A stretch of 64,000 nt of DNA. It comes from Halopseudomonas bauzanensis. GTDB lineage: Bacteria; Pseudomonadota; Gammaproteobacteria; Pseudomonadales; Pseudomonadaceae. Positions 15,684 through 26,362 of this stretch are shown one piece after another (positions within the stretch are counted from its first letter, which is position 1; each line of letters opens with the position of its first letter). The stretch is from contig NZ_FOUA01000006.1 in NCBI RefSeq assembly GCF_900114735.1, positions 206,246 to 270,245 of the forward strand, written 5' to 3'. The notes under the pieces are model-generated. The model saw only the letters and a program-made list of their open reading frames with translations. It had not been told where the DNA came from and did no database searches. Made by a program: the position numbers and the translations under genes.

Positions 15684-17132
15684 TTATTTCAACGCATTCT
15701 GCAATTCCGTGCAGACGATCTCCAGAGTCTGGATGCGCGCATGGCGCTTGTCTTCTGCGGGAATGACATGCCAGGGCGCAGTGACGGTGCTGGTGCGTTC
15801 GACCATATCGTTCAGCGCCTGCTCATATTGTGGCCATTGATCCCGATTTCGCCAGTCCTCATCGGAAAGCTTGTGGCGTTTGAGCGGCGATTCGGCGCGC
15901 GCCTGAAATCGCCGTAGTTGTTCCTCGGGGGTAATTGCCAGCCAGAACTTCAGCACCAGGGTGCCGGCGGCCTGTAATTGCGCCTCGAAATCATTGATTT
16001 CATCATAGGCGCGCTGCCATTCCCGGCGGGTGCAGAAGCCTTCGACCCGCTCGACCAGAACGCGGCCATAGTAGCTGCGGTCGAAGATGGCGACACGCCC
16101 GGGCAATGGCACGCGTTTCCAGAACCGCAGCAGATAAGGCTGATGGCGTTCTTCGCTGGTCGGCGCGCGGGTGCCATGGACGCGCATATAGCGCGGGTCC
16201 AGACATTGGCTGATACGGCGGATGGCCCCGCCCTTGCCAGCGGCATCGGTCCCTTCGAAGACCAGCAGCAGGCTGCGCCCGGCAAACGCTGGATGGCGTA
16301 CCAGCTCGCGCAACCGGGCCTGGTAGTGCGCGAGCCGCTCCTTGTAGCGGGCCTTGTCCAGCTTGCGGTCGTAATCCAGTTGTTGCAACTGGGTCAGCGG
16401 GGCGGGTTGCCAGGAGGCGGTCGGCATCTTGCCGGGGCCGGCCTCCAGCAACTGCTGGGTCCGCTGCAGCACGATCTGGCCGACGCGGATATCCCGCTCA
16501 TGCTCATCGTCGCCGGATACGGTGATCCAGGGGGCTGCCTCGGTCGAGGTCAGGGTGCTGATCAACTGAAATGAATCCTGGACGCAGGCATAGTCGGCGT
16601 CGCTGAAACTACCCCATTCACGCATGGCGACGGTCTGTTCGCCGCTGGCAAATCTTCCTGCTGGTTTTACCGGACCCTCGACCTGCAGCCACAGCTTGAC
16701 CAGGGCTATGCCCTCACCGGTCAGCAGGCGTTCGAAGCGGGCAACTTCCTCCATCTGCCTGCGCAGCGCCGGCAGGTCGATCTCGCCCCGGCAATAGCGG
16801 ATCTGTGGTTGGTGATACCAGGAGCCCAGGTAGAAACCGAGCCGGGCTGGTTTGGGCAGGCTGATCCAGTAGCGCCAGAGGTGAGGCATCTGCTGCTCGA
16901 CGCCCTGGGGCAGGGCAAAGGCTCGGGTATTCAGGTAGCGGTTGTCCAGCGTATTGTAGAAGCCATAAATAGCCTCGGCCTTGCCGGCCTCGTCATTACC
17001 GCTGATCAACACCAGCACCGGCCCCTTCTTCGCTTTGCGCAGGGCATACTGGGCTTCGAGCAGAGCCTCGGTGAGTTTCCGTCGCTGCCGTTTATAGCTT
17101 TTTTTGTTGGTGCTGTGTTCGGGCACTTTCAT
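15684..17132 (-). CDS. pap: Polyphosphate:AMP phosphotransferase (two-domain PPK2, class II)
   Basis: A 482-aa enzyme that uses polyphosphate to phosphorylate AMP to ADP. It is a tandem fusion of two PPK2 domains, each with a P-loop: GNDEAGKAEAI (about residue 47, N-terminal, less conserved) and EGTDAAGKGGAI (about residue 295, C-terminal, presumably catalytic), followed by the lid motif FDRSYYGRVLVERVEGF. The start at 17132 (MKVPEHSTNKK) is preferred over 17198: it matches where homologues begin before EALLEAQ, and it leaves a 75-bp divergent promoter region before radA, whereas the longer form would leave only 9 bp and has no ribosome-binding site. A TATACT on the minus strand in that gap is a possible -10. 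Confidence 0.9.
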   Translation of the reverse strand: MKVPEHSTNKKSYKRQRRKLTEALLEAQYALRKAKKGPVLVLISGNDEAGKAEAIYGFYNTLDNRYLNTRAFALPQGVEQQMPHLWRYWISLPKPARLGFYLGSWYHQPQIRYCRGEIDLPALRRQMEEVARFERLLTGEGIALVKLWLQVEGPVKPAGRFASGEQTVAMREWGSFSDADYACVQDSFQLISTLTSTEAAPWITVSGDDEHERDIRVGQIVLQRTQQLLEAGPGKMPTASWQPAPLTQLQQLDYDRKLDKARYKERLAHYQARLRELVRHPAFAGRSLLLVFEGTDAAGKGGAIRRISQCLDPRYMRVHGTRAPTSEERHQPYLLRFWKRVPLPGRVAIFDRSYYGRVLVERVEGFCTRREWQRAYDEINDFEAQLQAAGTLVLKFWLAITPEEQLRRFQARAESPLKRHKLSDEDWRNRDQWPQYEQALNDMVERTSTVTAPWHVIPAEDKRHARIQTLEIVCTELQNALK

Positions 17133-17207
17133 TGTTCCGTCAGGATTTATCCGCGCTCGATCAGTATAGTAACTGCTTGAGAATTTCTTCAGTTTCATGG
17201 GATCGCA

Positions 17208-18584
17208 ATGGCGAAGAACAAACGACTCTATGGCTGCACTGAGTGCGGCGCTACCTTCACCAAATGGGCAGGGCAGTGTGGTGAATGCCAGGCCTGGAAC
17301 ACCCTGATTGAAACCGTGATAGATACCACCCCGACGGGCGGCAGCGGTGGCGGTTCGCGCAGCAGCAACTGGGCAGGAGAAATGGCCCAGGTAAAAACCC
17401 TCGCCGAGGTATCCACTGAAGAAATGCCCCGCCAGCCCAGCGGTTCGTCGGAGCTGGACCGGGTATTGGGTGGTGGGCTGGTCAGCGGCTCAGTAGTCTT
17501 GATCGGCGGTGATCCGGGTATCGGCAAATCCACCATTCTGCTGCAGACCCTGTGCCGACTGGCGCAGAACATGCCCGCGCTGTATATCACCGGTGAAGAG
17601 TCCCAGCAGCAGGTAGCGATGCGTGCCGACCGGCTTGGCCTGCCGAAGGACCAGCTCAAGGTCATGACTGAAACCTGCATTGAAAGCATCGTTGCCACTG
17701 CCCGGCGGGAGCAACCCAAGGTAATGGTGGTGGACTCCATCCAGACCATCTTCACCGAGCAACTGCAATCAGCCCCCGGCGGTGTCGCCCAGGTACGGGA
17801 AAGTGCCGCGCTCCTGGTGCGTTTTGCCAAGCAGAGCGGTACCGCCATTTTCCTGGTTGGCCATGTGACCAAGGAGGGTTCGCTGGCCGGGCCGCGGGTA
17901 CTCGAACATATGGTCGACACCGTGTTGTATTTCGAAGGTGAGTCCGATGGCCGGCTGCGCATGCTGCGAGCGGTGAAGAACCGTTTTGGTGCGGTCAACG
18001 AGCTTGGCGTATTCGCCATGACCGACAAGGGCCTCAAGGAAGTCGCCAACCCCTCGGCGATTTTCCTGTCACGTTATGACGCACCCATTCCCGGCAGTGT
18101 GGTGATGTCTACCTGGGAAGGGTCGAGGCCGATGCTGGTGGAAGTGCAGGCGCTGGTAGACACCAGCCACCTGGGCAATCCCCGGCGGGTAACCCTGGGG
18201 TTGGATCAGAACCGTCTGGCCATGCTGCTGGCGGTACTGCATCGTCATGGAGGCGTGCCCACCTATGACCAGGACGTGTTCGTCAACGTGGTCGGCGGGG
18301 TCAAGGTGCTGGAAACCGCGGCCGATCTGGCGCTGCTGGCCGCGGTGATCTCCAGCCTGCGCAACCGCCCGCTGCCGATGGACCTGATGGTGTTCGGCGA
18401 ACTCGGTCTGTCGGGTGAGATTCGCCCGGTACCCAGCGGCCAGGAGCGGCTGAAGGAAGCCGCCAAGCATGGCTTTACCCGCGCCATCGTACCCAAGGCC
18501 AACGCGCCCAAGGAATCACCCAAGGGTATGCAGGTAGTGCCGGTGACCCGGCTGGATGAGGCCCTGGGCATGCTGTTCGAGTGA
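17208..18584 (+). CDS. radA: DNA repair protein RadA (Sms)
   Basis: A 458-aa RecA-like ATPase that processes branched recombination intermediates and helps D-loop extension. Domains in order: N-terminal four-Cys zinc finger (CTECGATFTKWAGQCGEC), RecA core with Walker A GGDPGIGKSTIL near residue 100, the RadA-specific KNRFGAVNELG motif near 255, and a C-terminal Lon-protease-like domain (LGLDQNRLAMLLAVL to GELGLSGEIRPVPSGQERLKEA) without the catalytic pair. It is divergent from pap and convergent with the PilZ gene downstream, the same neighbourhood as P. aeruginosa radA. Confidence 0.97.
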   Translation: MAKNKRLYGCTECGATFTKWAGQCGECQAWNTLIETVIDTTPTGGSGGGSRSSNWAGEMAQVKTLAEVSTEEMPRQPSGSSELDRVLGGGLVSGSVVLIGGDPGIGKSTILLQTLCRLAQNMPALYITGEESQQQVAMRADRLGLPKDQLKVMTETCIESIVATARREQPKVMVVDSIQTIFTEQLQSAPGGVAQVRESAALLVRFAKQSGTAIFLVGHVTKEGSLAGPRVLEHMVDTVLYFEGESDGRLRMLRAVKNRFGAVNELGVFAMTDKGLKEVANPSAIFLSRYDAPIPGSVVMSTWEGSRPMLVEVQALVDTSHLGNPRRVTLGLDQNRLAMLLAVLHRHGGVPTYDQDVFVNVVGGVKVLETAADLALLAAVISSLRNRPLPMDLMVFGELGLSGEIRPVPSGQERLKEAAKHGFTRAIVPKANAPKESPKGMQVVPVTRLDEALGMLFE

Positions 18585-18610
18585 GATGCGCCCCGTTGTC
18601 TGGTCAGGCG

Positions 18611-18967
18611 TCAGCGACCCAGTTCGGTCAGCTCGCGTTCTGCCAGCGACGGGTCGCCCAGCGTCGCGCTGATCAACTCTTTCAACTGGGCGATGGAATC
18701 CAGATCGAGATGCCGACAGGCCAGAGCGAGCACGTCGTCACGGCTGAAGGCCAGTTGTGCTTCCAGGCGGATGTGATCGCCGCTAGTCAGCTCGATGATC
18801 GTTTCTAGGTGGGCATCAGCGTCGGCCAGTGACCATGTGTCTGGTCGGCTGATCAACAGGCCTGCCAGGGAGATATCCAGCAACGGGGCAGAGTGGGTCC
18901 AGGCATCCTGCTGGAGCCTGACGGTCGCGTCGAAAAGGGCAGGGGAAGAGAAGTGATGGTCTGACAT
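18611..18967 (-). CDS. MapZ-like PilZ-domain protein lacking the RxxxR motif
   Basis: A 118-aa single-domain protein. The core DISLAGLLISRPDTW contains the PilZ D/NxSxxG motif, and the C-terminal half (LACRHLDLDSIAQLKELI, then LGDPSLAERELTEL) closely resembles the P. aeruginosa c-di-GMP adaptor MapZ, which sits next to radA there as here. In MapZ, c-di-GMP is held by an N-terminal arginine cluster (RRRFHR). Here that region reads MSDHHFSSPALFDATVRL, with no RxxxR, and translating upstream of ATG 18967 does not recover it. Binding of c-di-GMP is therefore doubtful, although the partner-binding surface may persist. MapZ recall is from memory, not alignment. Confidence 0.8.
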   Translation of the reverse strand: MSDHHFSSPALFDATVRLQQDAWTHSAPLLDISLAGLLISRPDTWSLADADAHLETIIELTSGDHIRLEAQLAFSRDDVLALACRHLDLDSIAQLKELISATLGDPSLAERELTELGR

Positions 18968-19035
18968 GACGGCCCCCGATAGGTCGGGTTCAATATGCCA
19001 TCATTATAGCTGCTGCGCGGAGACGCTACTGAGGG

Positions 19036-19067
19036 CGATCTGCCGCAGGTTGACCTGCGGCAGATCG
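19036..19067 (-). terminator. Strong hairpin after gdhA
   Basis: A perfect 15-bp stem (19036-19050 with 19053-19067) and a 2-nt loop starts 10 nt beyond the gdhA stop. There is no T-run on the minus strand, so the termination strength is uncertain. Confidence 0.65.
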
Positions 19068-19077
19068 AATCGTCAAC

Positions 19078-20439
<1,362 letters not shown>

Positions 20440-20623
20440 TTAAGACGTAATGGCGCAAATTTATCAGAGGTGAGCACGCTCTGAAATAGCGCTTCACAAA
20501 AAAAAACGCGCGGGAATGAAGGTGAAAGGCACTTTGCAGCACCGCAACGAGCATCGCGCAGGTGCGCAAAGTTCTGTTGTAGATGATTGATTTTAAAGCG
20601 TTTTATGGACTTTCTTCGAGGCT

Positions 20624-20656
20624 CCGCTGCATGCGCGCTTTGGTCGCATGCAGCGG
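20624..20656 (-). terminator. Hairpin after ettA
   Basis: A perfect 12-bp stem ccgctgcatgcg (20624-20635) / cgcatgcagcgg (20645-20656) with a 9-nt loop lies about 36 nt after the ettA stop. A T-rich stretch precedes it on the minus strand rather than following it. The rest of the spacer 20419-20692 shows only AT-rich upstream sequence of gdhA. Confidence 0.5.
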
Positions 20657-20692
20657 GTCGAAAAAGTTCCAGAAAAATGTGACTTTTTTGAC

Positions 20693-22357
20693 TCAAGCCA
20701 GTTTTTTATAGCGGACACGGTGCGGCTGAGCTGCGGCTTCGCCCAGGCGTTTCTTGCGGTCTGCTTCAAACTCGGTGTAATTGCCCTCGAAGAATACCAC
20801 CTTTGCATCATCCTCATAAGACAGAATGTGGGTGGCGATGCGGTCCAGGAACCAGCGATCGTGGGAAATCACAATGGCCGAGCCGGGGAAGTCCAGCAAG
20901 GCTTCTTCCAGGGCGCGCAGCGTTTCCACGTCAAGGTCGTTGGACGGTTCGTCGAGCAGCAGTACGTTGGCGCCCTGCTTCAGCGTCAGCGCCAGGTGCA
21001 GGCGGCCACGCTCACCGCCGGACAGGTCCTTGACGAACTTCTGCTGATCCGCACCCTTGAAGTTGAAACGGCCAACATAGCCGCGCGAAGGGACTTCATA
21101 GTTGCCGACCTTGATCATGTCGAAGCCGTCGGACACCTGCTCCCAGACAGTCTTGTTTCCATCCAGGTCATCACGGCTCTGGTCGACACTGGCGATCTGC
21201 ACGCTTTCGCCGATGACGATCTTGCCGCTGTCAGGTTGCTCCTTGCCGGTCAGCATGCGGAACAGCGTGGACTTGCCCGCGCCGTTGCCGCCGATGACAC
21301 CAACGATGGCGCCCTTGGGAATGGTCAGCGACAAATCGTCGATCAGGACCCTGTCACCATAGCCCTTGGCGACATTATGCAGTTCGATAACCTGGTCACC
21401 CAGGCGCTGGCCGGCCGGGATGTAGATCTCGTTGGTTTCACTGCGTTTCTGGAATTCCTGGGATTGCATTTCCTCGAAACGCTGCAGACGCGCCTTGGAT
21501 TTTGCCTGGCGGCCCTTGGCACCCTGGCGAACCCACTCCAGTTCGGCCTTCATTGCTTTCGCATGGGAGGCTTCCTGCTTGGCTTCGGTAGCCAGGCGGT
21601 TGGCCTTGGATTCCAGCCACTGCGAATAGTTGCCCTCGAACGGGATGCCGTGACCGCGGTCCAGTTCCAGAATCCAGCCGGCGACATTGTCGAGGAAATA
21701 GCGGTCGTGGGTGATGGCCACCACGGTGCCGGGGAAGTCATGCAGGAAGCGCTCCAGCCAGGCTACCGAGTCGGCATCCAGATGGTTGGTCGGCTCGTCC
21801 AGCAGCAGCATGTCGGGGGCCGACAGCAGCAGGCGGCACAGGGCGACCCGGCGCTTTTCGCCGCCGGACAGATGGCCGATCTGCGCATCCCATGGCGGCA
21901 GGCGCAGCGCATCGGCGGCGACTTCCAGCTGGCGGTCGAGGTTGTGACCATCGGCGGCCTGCAGGATGGCTTCCAGTTTGGCCTGCTCGGCGGCCAGCGC
22001 GTCGAAGTCGGCATCCGGCTCGGCGTAGGCAGCATAGACCTCGTCCAGGCGAGCCTGAGCGTCCTTGATATTGCTGACCGCTTCTTCCACGATCTCGCGG
22101 ACGGTTTTATCTGCGTCCAGCTGCGGCTCCTGAGGCAGGTAGCCGACATTGATGCCGGGCATGGGCCGGGCTTCGCCGTCAAATTCCTTGTCTACACCGG
22201 CCATGATGCGCAGCAGGGTGGATTTACCTGCGCCGTTCAGACCCAGCACGCCGATCTTGGCGCCAGGGAAAAATGACAGGGAGATGTCCTTGAGGATCTG
22301 CCGCTTCGGGGGCACAACCTTGCTCACCCGGTGCATGCTGTAAACGTATTGGGCCAT
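20693..22357 (-). CDS. ettA: Energy-dependent translational throttle protein EttA (ABC-F)
   Basis: A 554-aa cytoplasmic ABC-F ATPase that binds the ribosomal E site and gates the first elongation steps according to ATP/ADP. Two ABC domains each carry Walker A (GLNGAGKSTLL near residue 37; GGNGAGKSTLF near 330) and signature motifs (LSGGEKRRVALCRLL, LSGGERGRLHLALTL), joined by the P-site tRNA-interaction linker rich in basic helix (KQEASHAKAMKAELEWVRQG). The start at 22357 (MAQYVYSMHRVSK) matches family N-termini and length; a longer in-frame extension to 22534 is not conserved. It is divergent from glyA. Confidence 0.95.
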   Translation of the reverse strand: MAQYVYSMHRVSKVVPPKRQILKDISLSFFPGAKIGVLGLNGAGKSTLLRIMAGVDKEFDGEARPMPGINVGYLPQEPQLDADKTVREIVEEAVSNIKDAQARLDEVYAAYAEPDADFDALAAEQAKLEAILQAADGHNLDRQLEVAADALRLPPWDAQIGHLSGGEKRRVALCRLLLSAPDMLLLDEPTNHLDADSVAWLERFLHDFPGTVVAITHDRYFLDNVAGWILELDRGHGIPFEGNYSQWLESKANRLATEAKQEASHAKAMKAELEWVRQGAKGRQAKSKARLQRFEEMQSQEFQKRSETNEIYIPAGQRLGDQVIELHNVAKGYGDRVLIDDLSLTIPKGAIVGVIGGNGAGKSTLFRMLTGKEQPDSGKIVIGESVQIASVDQSRDDLDGNKTVWEQVSDGFDMIKVGNYEVPSRGYVGRFNFKGADQQKFVKDLSGGERGRLHLALTLKQGANVLLLDEPSNDLDVETLRALEEALLDFPGSAIVISHDRWFLDRIATHILSYEDDAKVVFFEGNYTEFEADRKKRLGEAAAQPHRVRYKKLA

Positions 22358-22667
22358 GTGGATACAACCTTGATAATTGAATAGAGGAAATGGCACCTGG
22401 AACGGGTGCGGAATGGGGGGCAAGGCTAGCCCAAAGTGTGGGTTAGGGCAAACCTGGCGGCTGGCTGGTCTCGCAGCTGCTGCAATTGGGCACGCGCAGT
22501 CAATGTGAGCGGCGCGCACCGGCGCCAGCAGCACGTGGCAGGTCCCTGCCCAGGTACTTGAAGTCTCCTATCCGACCGCCTGAATGCTTTTCATGTGCCA
22601 GTTTGTCCCGGTTGAGGTAAAATGCGGCCTCTTTTTTATTTGTACATCTCTGGCAGAGGGCCGTGAC
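22358..22667. other. ettA-glyA divergent spacer
   Basis: This 310-bp spacer has no credible gene. It must hold the promoters of both flanking genes. A TAAAAT about 50 nt before the glyA start (within ggttgaggtaaaatgcgg) is a plausible -10 for glyA, without a convincing -35. I saw no riboswitch-like structure. Confidence 0.4.
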
Positions 22668-23924
22668 ATGTTTAGCCGTTCCAACGATATTGCCACTTTC
22701 GACGCCGAGCTGTGGGCAGCGATGCAGCAGGAAGCACAGCGTCAGGAAGAGCACATCGAGTTGATCGCATCCGAGAACTACACCAGTCCTGCGGTCATGC
22801 AGGCTCAAGGTTCGGTGCTCACCAACAAGTATGCTGAAGGTTACCCGGGCAAGCGTTACTATGGCGGCTGCGAATTCGTCGATGTGGCCGAGCAACTGGC
22901 CATCGACCGCGCCAAGGAACTGTTCGGTGCCGGTTACGCCAACGTTCAGCCGCACGCTGGTTCCCAGGCCAACAGCGCGGTATTCCAGGCGCTGGTAAAG
23001 CCCGGTGACACCGTGTTGGGTATGAGTCTGGCCCACGGCGGCCACCTGACTCACGGCGCTTCGGTCAACTTCTCCGGCAAGATGTACAACGCCGTGCAGT
23101 ATGGCATCGACACCGCGACCGGGCTGATCGACTACGATGAGCTGGAGCGTCTGGCTGTCGAGCACAAGCCGAAAATGATCGTTGCCGGCTTCTCCGCCTA
23201 CTCTCAGATCCTGGACTTCCCGCGTTTCCGCGAGATTGCCGATAAGGTCGGTGCCTACCTGTTCGTCGACATGGCCCACGTTGCCGGTCTGGTCGCCGCT
23301 GGCGTCTATCCGAACCCGGTACCCTACGCTGACGTGGTCACCACCACTACCCACAAGACCCTGCGTGGTCCGCGCGGTGGTCTGATCCTGGCCCGTGCCA
23401 ACGAAGAACTGGAAAAGAAGCTGAATTCAGCGGTATTCCCCGGTGGTCAGGGTGGCCCGCTGATGCACGTGATCGCCGCCAAGGCAATCTGCTTCAAGGA
23501 AGCCATGAGCGACGAGTTCAAGGCCTACCAGCAGCAAGTGGTGAAGAATGCTCAGGCCATGGCCGGTGTGTTCATCGAGCGCGGCTTCGACGTGGTTTCC
23601 GGTGGTACTCAGAACCACCTGTTCCTGCTGTCGCTAATCAAGCAGGACATCACCGGCAAGGACGCGGATGCTGCGTTGGGTCGCGCCTTCATTACCGTGA
23701 ACAAGAATGCGGTGCCGAACGACCCGCGTTCGCCGTTCGTGACCTCCGGCCTGCGCCTGGGCACTCCGGCGGTGACCACCCGCGGCTTCCAGGAAGCCGA
23801 GTGCCGCGAACTGGCCGGCTGGATCTGTGACATTCTGGACAACATGGGCGACGAGTCGGTCATCGATCGTGTCCGTGAACAGGTCAAGGCCATTTGCGCC
23901 CGCCTGCCGGTCTATCGTGACTGA
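22668..23924 (+). CDS. glyA: Serine hydroxymethyltransferase
   Basis: A PLP enzyme interconverting serine + tetrahydrofolate with glycine + 5,10-methylene-THF, the main source of one-carbon units. From ATG 22668 ([16 protein letters not shown]) it is 418 aa, the usual length. Motifs include [16 protein letters not shown] (about 28-43), [33 protein letters not shown] (PLP-site Asp/His) and the PLP-lysine motif [16 protein letters not shown] near residue 229. An intrinsic terminator follows. Codon use is that of a highly expressed gene. Confidence 0.97.
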   Translation: MFSRSNDIATFDAELWAAMQQEAQRQEEHIELIASENYTSPAVMQAQGSVLTNKYAEGYPGKRYYGGCEFVDVAEQLAIDRAKELFGAGYANVQPHAGSQANSAVFQALVKPGDTVLGMSLAHGGHLTHGASVNFSGKMYNAVQYGIDTATGLIDYDELERLAVEHKPKMIVAGFSAYSQILDFPRFREIADKVGAYLFVDMAHVAGLVAAGVYPNPVPYADVVTTTTHKTLRGPRGGLILARANEELEKKLNSAVFPGGQGGPLMHVIAAKAICFKEAMSDEFKAYQQQVVKNAQAMAGVFIERGFDVVSGGTQNHLFLLSLIKQDITGKDADAALGRAFITVNKNAVPNDPRSPFVTSGLRLGTPAVTTRGFQEAECRELAGWICDILDNMGDESVIDRVREQVKAICARLPVYRD

Positions 23925-23945
23925 GAGTTGCATGTGGTAATCGAA

Positions 23946-23979
23946 CCCCTTGCCGGATGTCCGGCAAGGGGTTTTTTAT
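23946..23979 (+). terminator. Intrinsic terminator of glyA
   Basis: An 11-bp stem ccccttgccgg (23946-23956) / ccggcaagggg (23961-23971) with loop atgt is followed by TTTTTTATT. It is 21 nt past the glyA stop. Confidence 0.95.
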
Positions 23980-24039
23980 TGCATTATGCCGGTAGGTCAT
24001 TACGCTGGTTGCCAATTACCCAGGCGAGGGGAGGGAGTG

Positions 24040-24786
24040 ATGCTGATCAAAGGAACGGCGAGGTGGTTGATCTTGCTATTGATGTGCTGGAGCAGCGCGA
24101 TGCTGGCCAACAGCAAGCCGGTGGTGCAGGTTGCCTTCATGGACTTTCCCGGATATTCGCAGCTGGACGAGTCCGGCCGGGCCACAGGCAAGGCGGTCGA
24201 GCTGGTGCGCAAGTTGCTGAATGAAGCTGGCTATGATGCCCGGATACGGATTTTGCCTGCGGCGCGCATCTGGTTGGGGCTCGAGAGCGGCGACGTGCAT
24301 CTCTGGCCTGGGGTATTGAATAAGCCGGGGCTCGACGAGCATACGCTGCTGACCGGTCGGGACCTGGGGCAGGTGAATATCAATCTGTATTACCTGCCGG
24401 GCCAGCCCGCGCCCGATTGGCCGGAGGGGCTGCGCGGTCGTAGTGTCATCATGATCACCAACTTCACCTATACTAATGCGCTGAACGATACCGTGCAGAA
24501 TCCGGAGCTGGACCTGACTCTATATAAAAGCAACTCGCACAGGGGAGCGGTGGAGATGTTGCGGCGCGGGCGCGGGGACTACCTGCTGGATTACCGGGCG
24601 CAGGTGGATGTCGTGCTGGAGGAGCTGGATGGGGTCAGGCTGGAGCATATTGAGGTCGCGATGCAACCCATGCGTCTGGTGCTATCCCGTCATTCGGGCT
24701 TTGCTGAACAGTTACAGACTGATCTGGACGCTGCGTTTGACCGTTTACGGGCGCAGGGAGTCGAACTGGATGTGACGAAGCAGTAG
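24040..24786 (+). CDS. Periplasmic solute-binding protein, family 3-like
   Basis: A 248-aa protein from ATG 24040 (GGGAG just upstream). The N-terminus is a signal peptide (TARWLILLLMCWSSAMLANS). The mature part opens VVQVAFMDFPGYSQLDESGRATGKAVELVRKLLNEAGYDARIRILPAARIWLGLESGDVHLWPG, the typical start of family 3 bacterial solute-binding proteins that capture amino acids or similar solutes, and lacks the membrane parts of a transporter. No permease or ATPase gene is adjacent, so it may be a stand-alone sensor-type protein or serve a distant transporter. The ligand is unknown. Confidence 0.78.
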   Translation: MLIKGTARWLILLLMCWSSAMLANSKPVVQVAFMDFPGYSQLDESGRATGKAVELVRKLLNEAGYDARIRILPAARIWLGLESGDVHLWPGVLNKPGLDEHTLLTGRDLGQVNINLYYLPGQPAPDWPEGLRGRSVIMITNFTYTNALNDTVQNPELDLTLYKSNSHRGAVEMLRRGRGDYLLDYRAQVDVVLEELDGVRLEHIEVAMQPMRLVLSRHSGFAEQLQTDLDAAFDRLRAQGVELDVTKQ

Positions 24787-24797
24787 TTTCGCTGCAA

Positions 24798-24824
24798 GGC
24801 AGGCGGTAATGCAGTCCGCCTGCC
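24798..24824. terminator. Convergent-gene hairpin
   Basis: The stem ggcaggcgg (24798-24806) / ccgcctgcc (24816-24824) with a 9-nt loop lies between the convergent solute-binding gene and mqo. No strong T-run is present on either side. Confidence 0.55.
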
Positions 24825-24842
24825 AGTAGCTATCGGCTGGGA

Positions 24843-26330
24843 TCAGTCGCCGCGCAGGTTGAGTGTGCTCAACGTGCGATCACGGACCGTTTTCAGCAGC
24901 GCAGCGTCATCGATCAGGGATTGGCCATAGGAGGGAACCAATTCCTTCATGCGAGTCTGCCATTGCGGCGAGCTCATGCGTTCCTTGAAGCAGCGATGTA
25001 GTACGTCGATCATCGCCTGCACGGCGGTGGAGGCTCCCGGGGAAGCGCCCAGCAATGCTGCCAGGGTGCCATCCTTCGCGGCGACAATTTCGGTACCGAA
25101 TTCCAACTTGCCGTGTCCCTCGGCATCTTTCTTGATGATCTGCACGCGCATGCCTGCATTCTGCAGCGTCCAGTCTTCCTCTTTGGCATCGGGGAAGAAG
25201 TTGCGCAGGGACGCGACACGGTCCTTGTGCGACTGGAAGGACTCGGCGATCAGGTACTTGGTCAGGTCCATATTGTCGCGACCCACGGCCATCATCGGTG
25301 CCACGTTGTACGGGCGAACCGAGGAGAACAGGTCGAATACCGAGCCCTTCTTCAGGAACTTGGTGGTGAAGCCGGCAAAGGGACCGAACAGCAGGGCCGG
25401 TTGGCCATTGATGATGCGCGTATCCAGGTGCGGAACGGACATGGGTGGTGCGCCGACCGGAGCCTTGCCATAGACCTTGGAATGGTGCTGCTGGACAATC
25501 TCCGGCTTCTTGCACACCAGCCACTGACCGCTGACCGGGAAGCCACCATAACCCTGGCTTTCATCAATATGGGATTTCTGCAGCAGGGGCAGAGAGCCGC
25601 CGCCGGCGCCAAGGAAGACGAAGCGGGCATTGAACTGTTTGTCCTCGCCGCTTTGTTCGTCCTTCACAGCGACACGCCAATGGCCACGCTTGCTTTTGCG
25701 CAGGCTCTTGACCGAGTGACTGAGGCACAGATCGAAACCGTCCTGAGTTACCAGATGCTTGATCATGCTGCGAGTCAGTGAGCCGAAATCGACATCCGAA
25801 CCGTGGTCGACGCGGGTAGCGGCGACCGGACCCTCCGCTGCGCGGTCACGCATGACCAGCGGCATCCACTCAGCCAGTTGCTCCCGCGATTCGCTGTACT
25901 GCATATCCGCGAACAGGTGATGGGCGCTGAGCAGTTCGTGACGCTTGCGCAGAAAAGCCACGTCTTTCTCACCCCAGACAAAGCTCTGGTGTGCGGTGGG
26001 GTTGATGAATTTGCCGGGCGCTGGGAGGATCTGCTGTTCGACCAGGTAGGACCAGAATTGCAGGGTCACCTCGAAGTTCGCGTTGATCGACAGTGCGCGG
26101 TTGATCGTGATGTTGCCATCATCGGCTTGGGGAGTGTAGTTCAGCTCACAGTAACCGGCGTGCCCCGTGCCGGCATTGTTCCAGCCATCCGTGCTCTCAT
26201 GAGCAACGTGATCCAGACGTTCGACCAGGGTAATGGTCATATTTGGATCGAGCTGTTTGAGCAACATTCCGAGCGTGGCGCTCATGACGCCACCACCGAC
26301 CAGCAATACGTCTACATCTTTTGCTGTCAT
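24843..26330 (-). CDS. mqo: Malate:quinone oxidoreductase
   Basis: A 495-aa FAD-dependent, membrane-associated enzyme oxidising malate to oxaloacetate and reducing quinone in the TCA cycle. The N-terminus carries the dinucleotide fold VDVLLVGGGVMSATLGMLLKQLDP, followed by ERLDHVAHESTDGWNNAGTGHAGYCELNYTP, a diagnostic Mqo segment. Other family blocks include FVFLGAGGGSLPLLQKSHIDES and LFGPFAGFTTKFLKKGS. The C-terminal LLGASPGASTAVQAMIDVL completes the FAD site. The length is standard. It is divergent from thiO across a 149-bp spacer with an imperfect inverted repeat. Confidence 0.97.
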   Translation of the reverse strand: MTAKDVDVLLVGGGVMSATLGMLLKQLDPNMTITLVERLDHVAHESTDGWNNAGTGHAGYCELNYTPQADDGNITINRALSINANFEVTLQFWSYLVEQQILPAPGKFINPTAHQSFVWGEKDVAFLRKRHELLSAHHLFADMQYSESREQLAEWMPLVMRDRAAEGPVAATRVDHGSDVDFGSLTRSMIKHLVTQDGFDLCLSHSVKSLRKSKRGHWRVAVKDEQSGEDKQFNARFVFLGAGGGSLPLLQKSHIDESQGYGGFPVSGQWLVCKKPEIVQQHHSKVYGKAPVGAPPMSVPHLDTRIINGQPALLFGPFAGFTTKFLKKGSVFDLFSSVRPYNVAPMMAVGRDNMDLTKYLIAESFQSHKDRVASLRNFFPDAKEEDWTLQNAGMRVQIIKKDAEGHGKLEFGTEIVAAKDGTLAALLGASPGASTAVQAMIDVLHRCFKERMSSPQWQTRMKELVPSYGQSLIDDAALLKTVRDRTLSTLNLRGD

Positions 26331-26362
26331 TTACATGTCGCCTCTTACTAAAAACTGCGCGT

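Noticed and set aside
22358..22534. N-terminal extension of EttA
   Set aside because: It is unconserved, and the family length of about 555 aa is met exactly by the start at 22357.
22358..22667. Glycine or purine riboswitch upstream of glyA
   Set aside because: No paired aptamer-like stems or conserved core motifs were seen in the leader.
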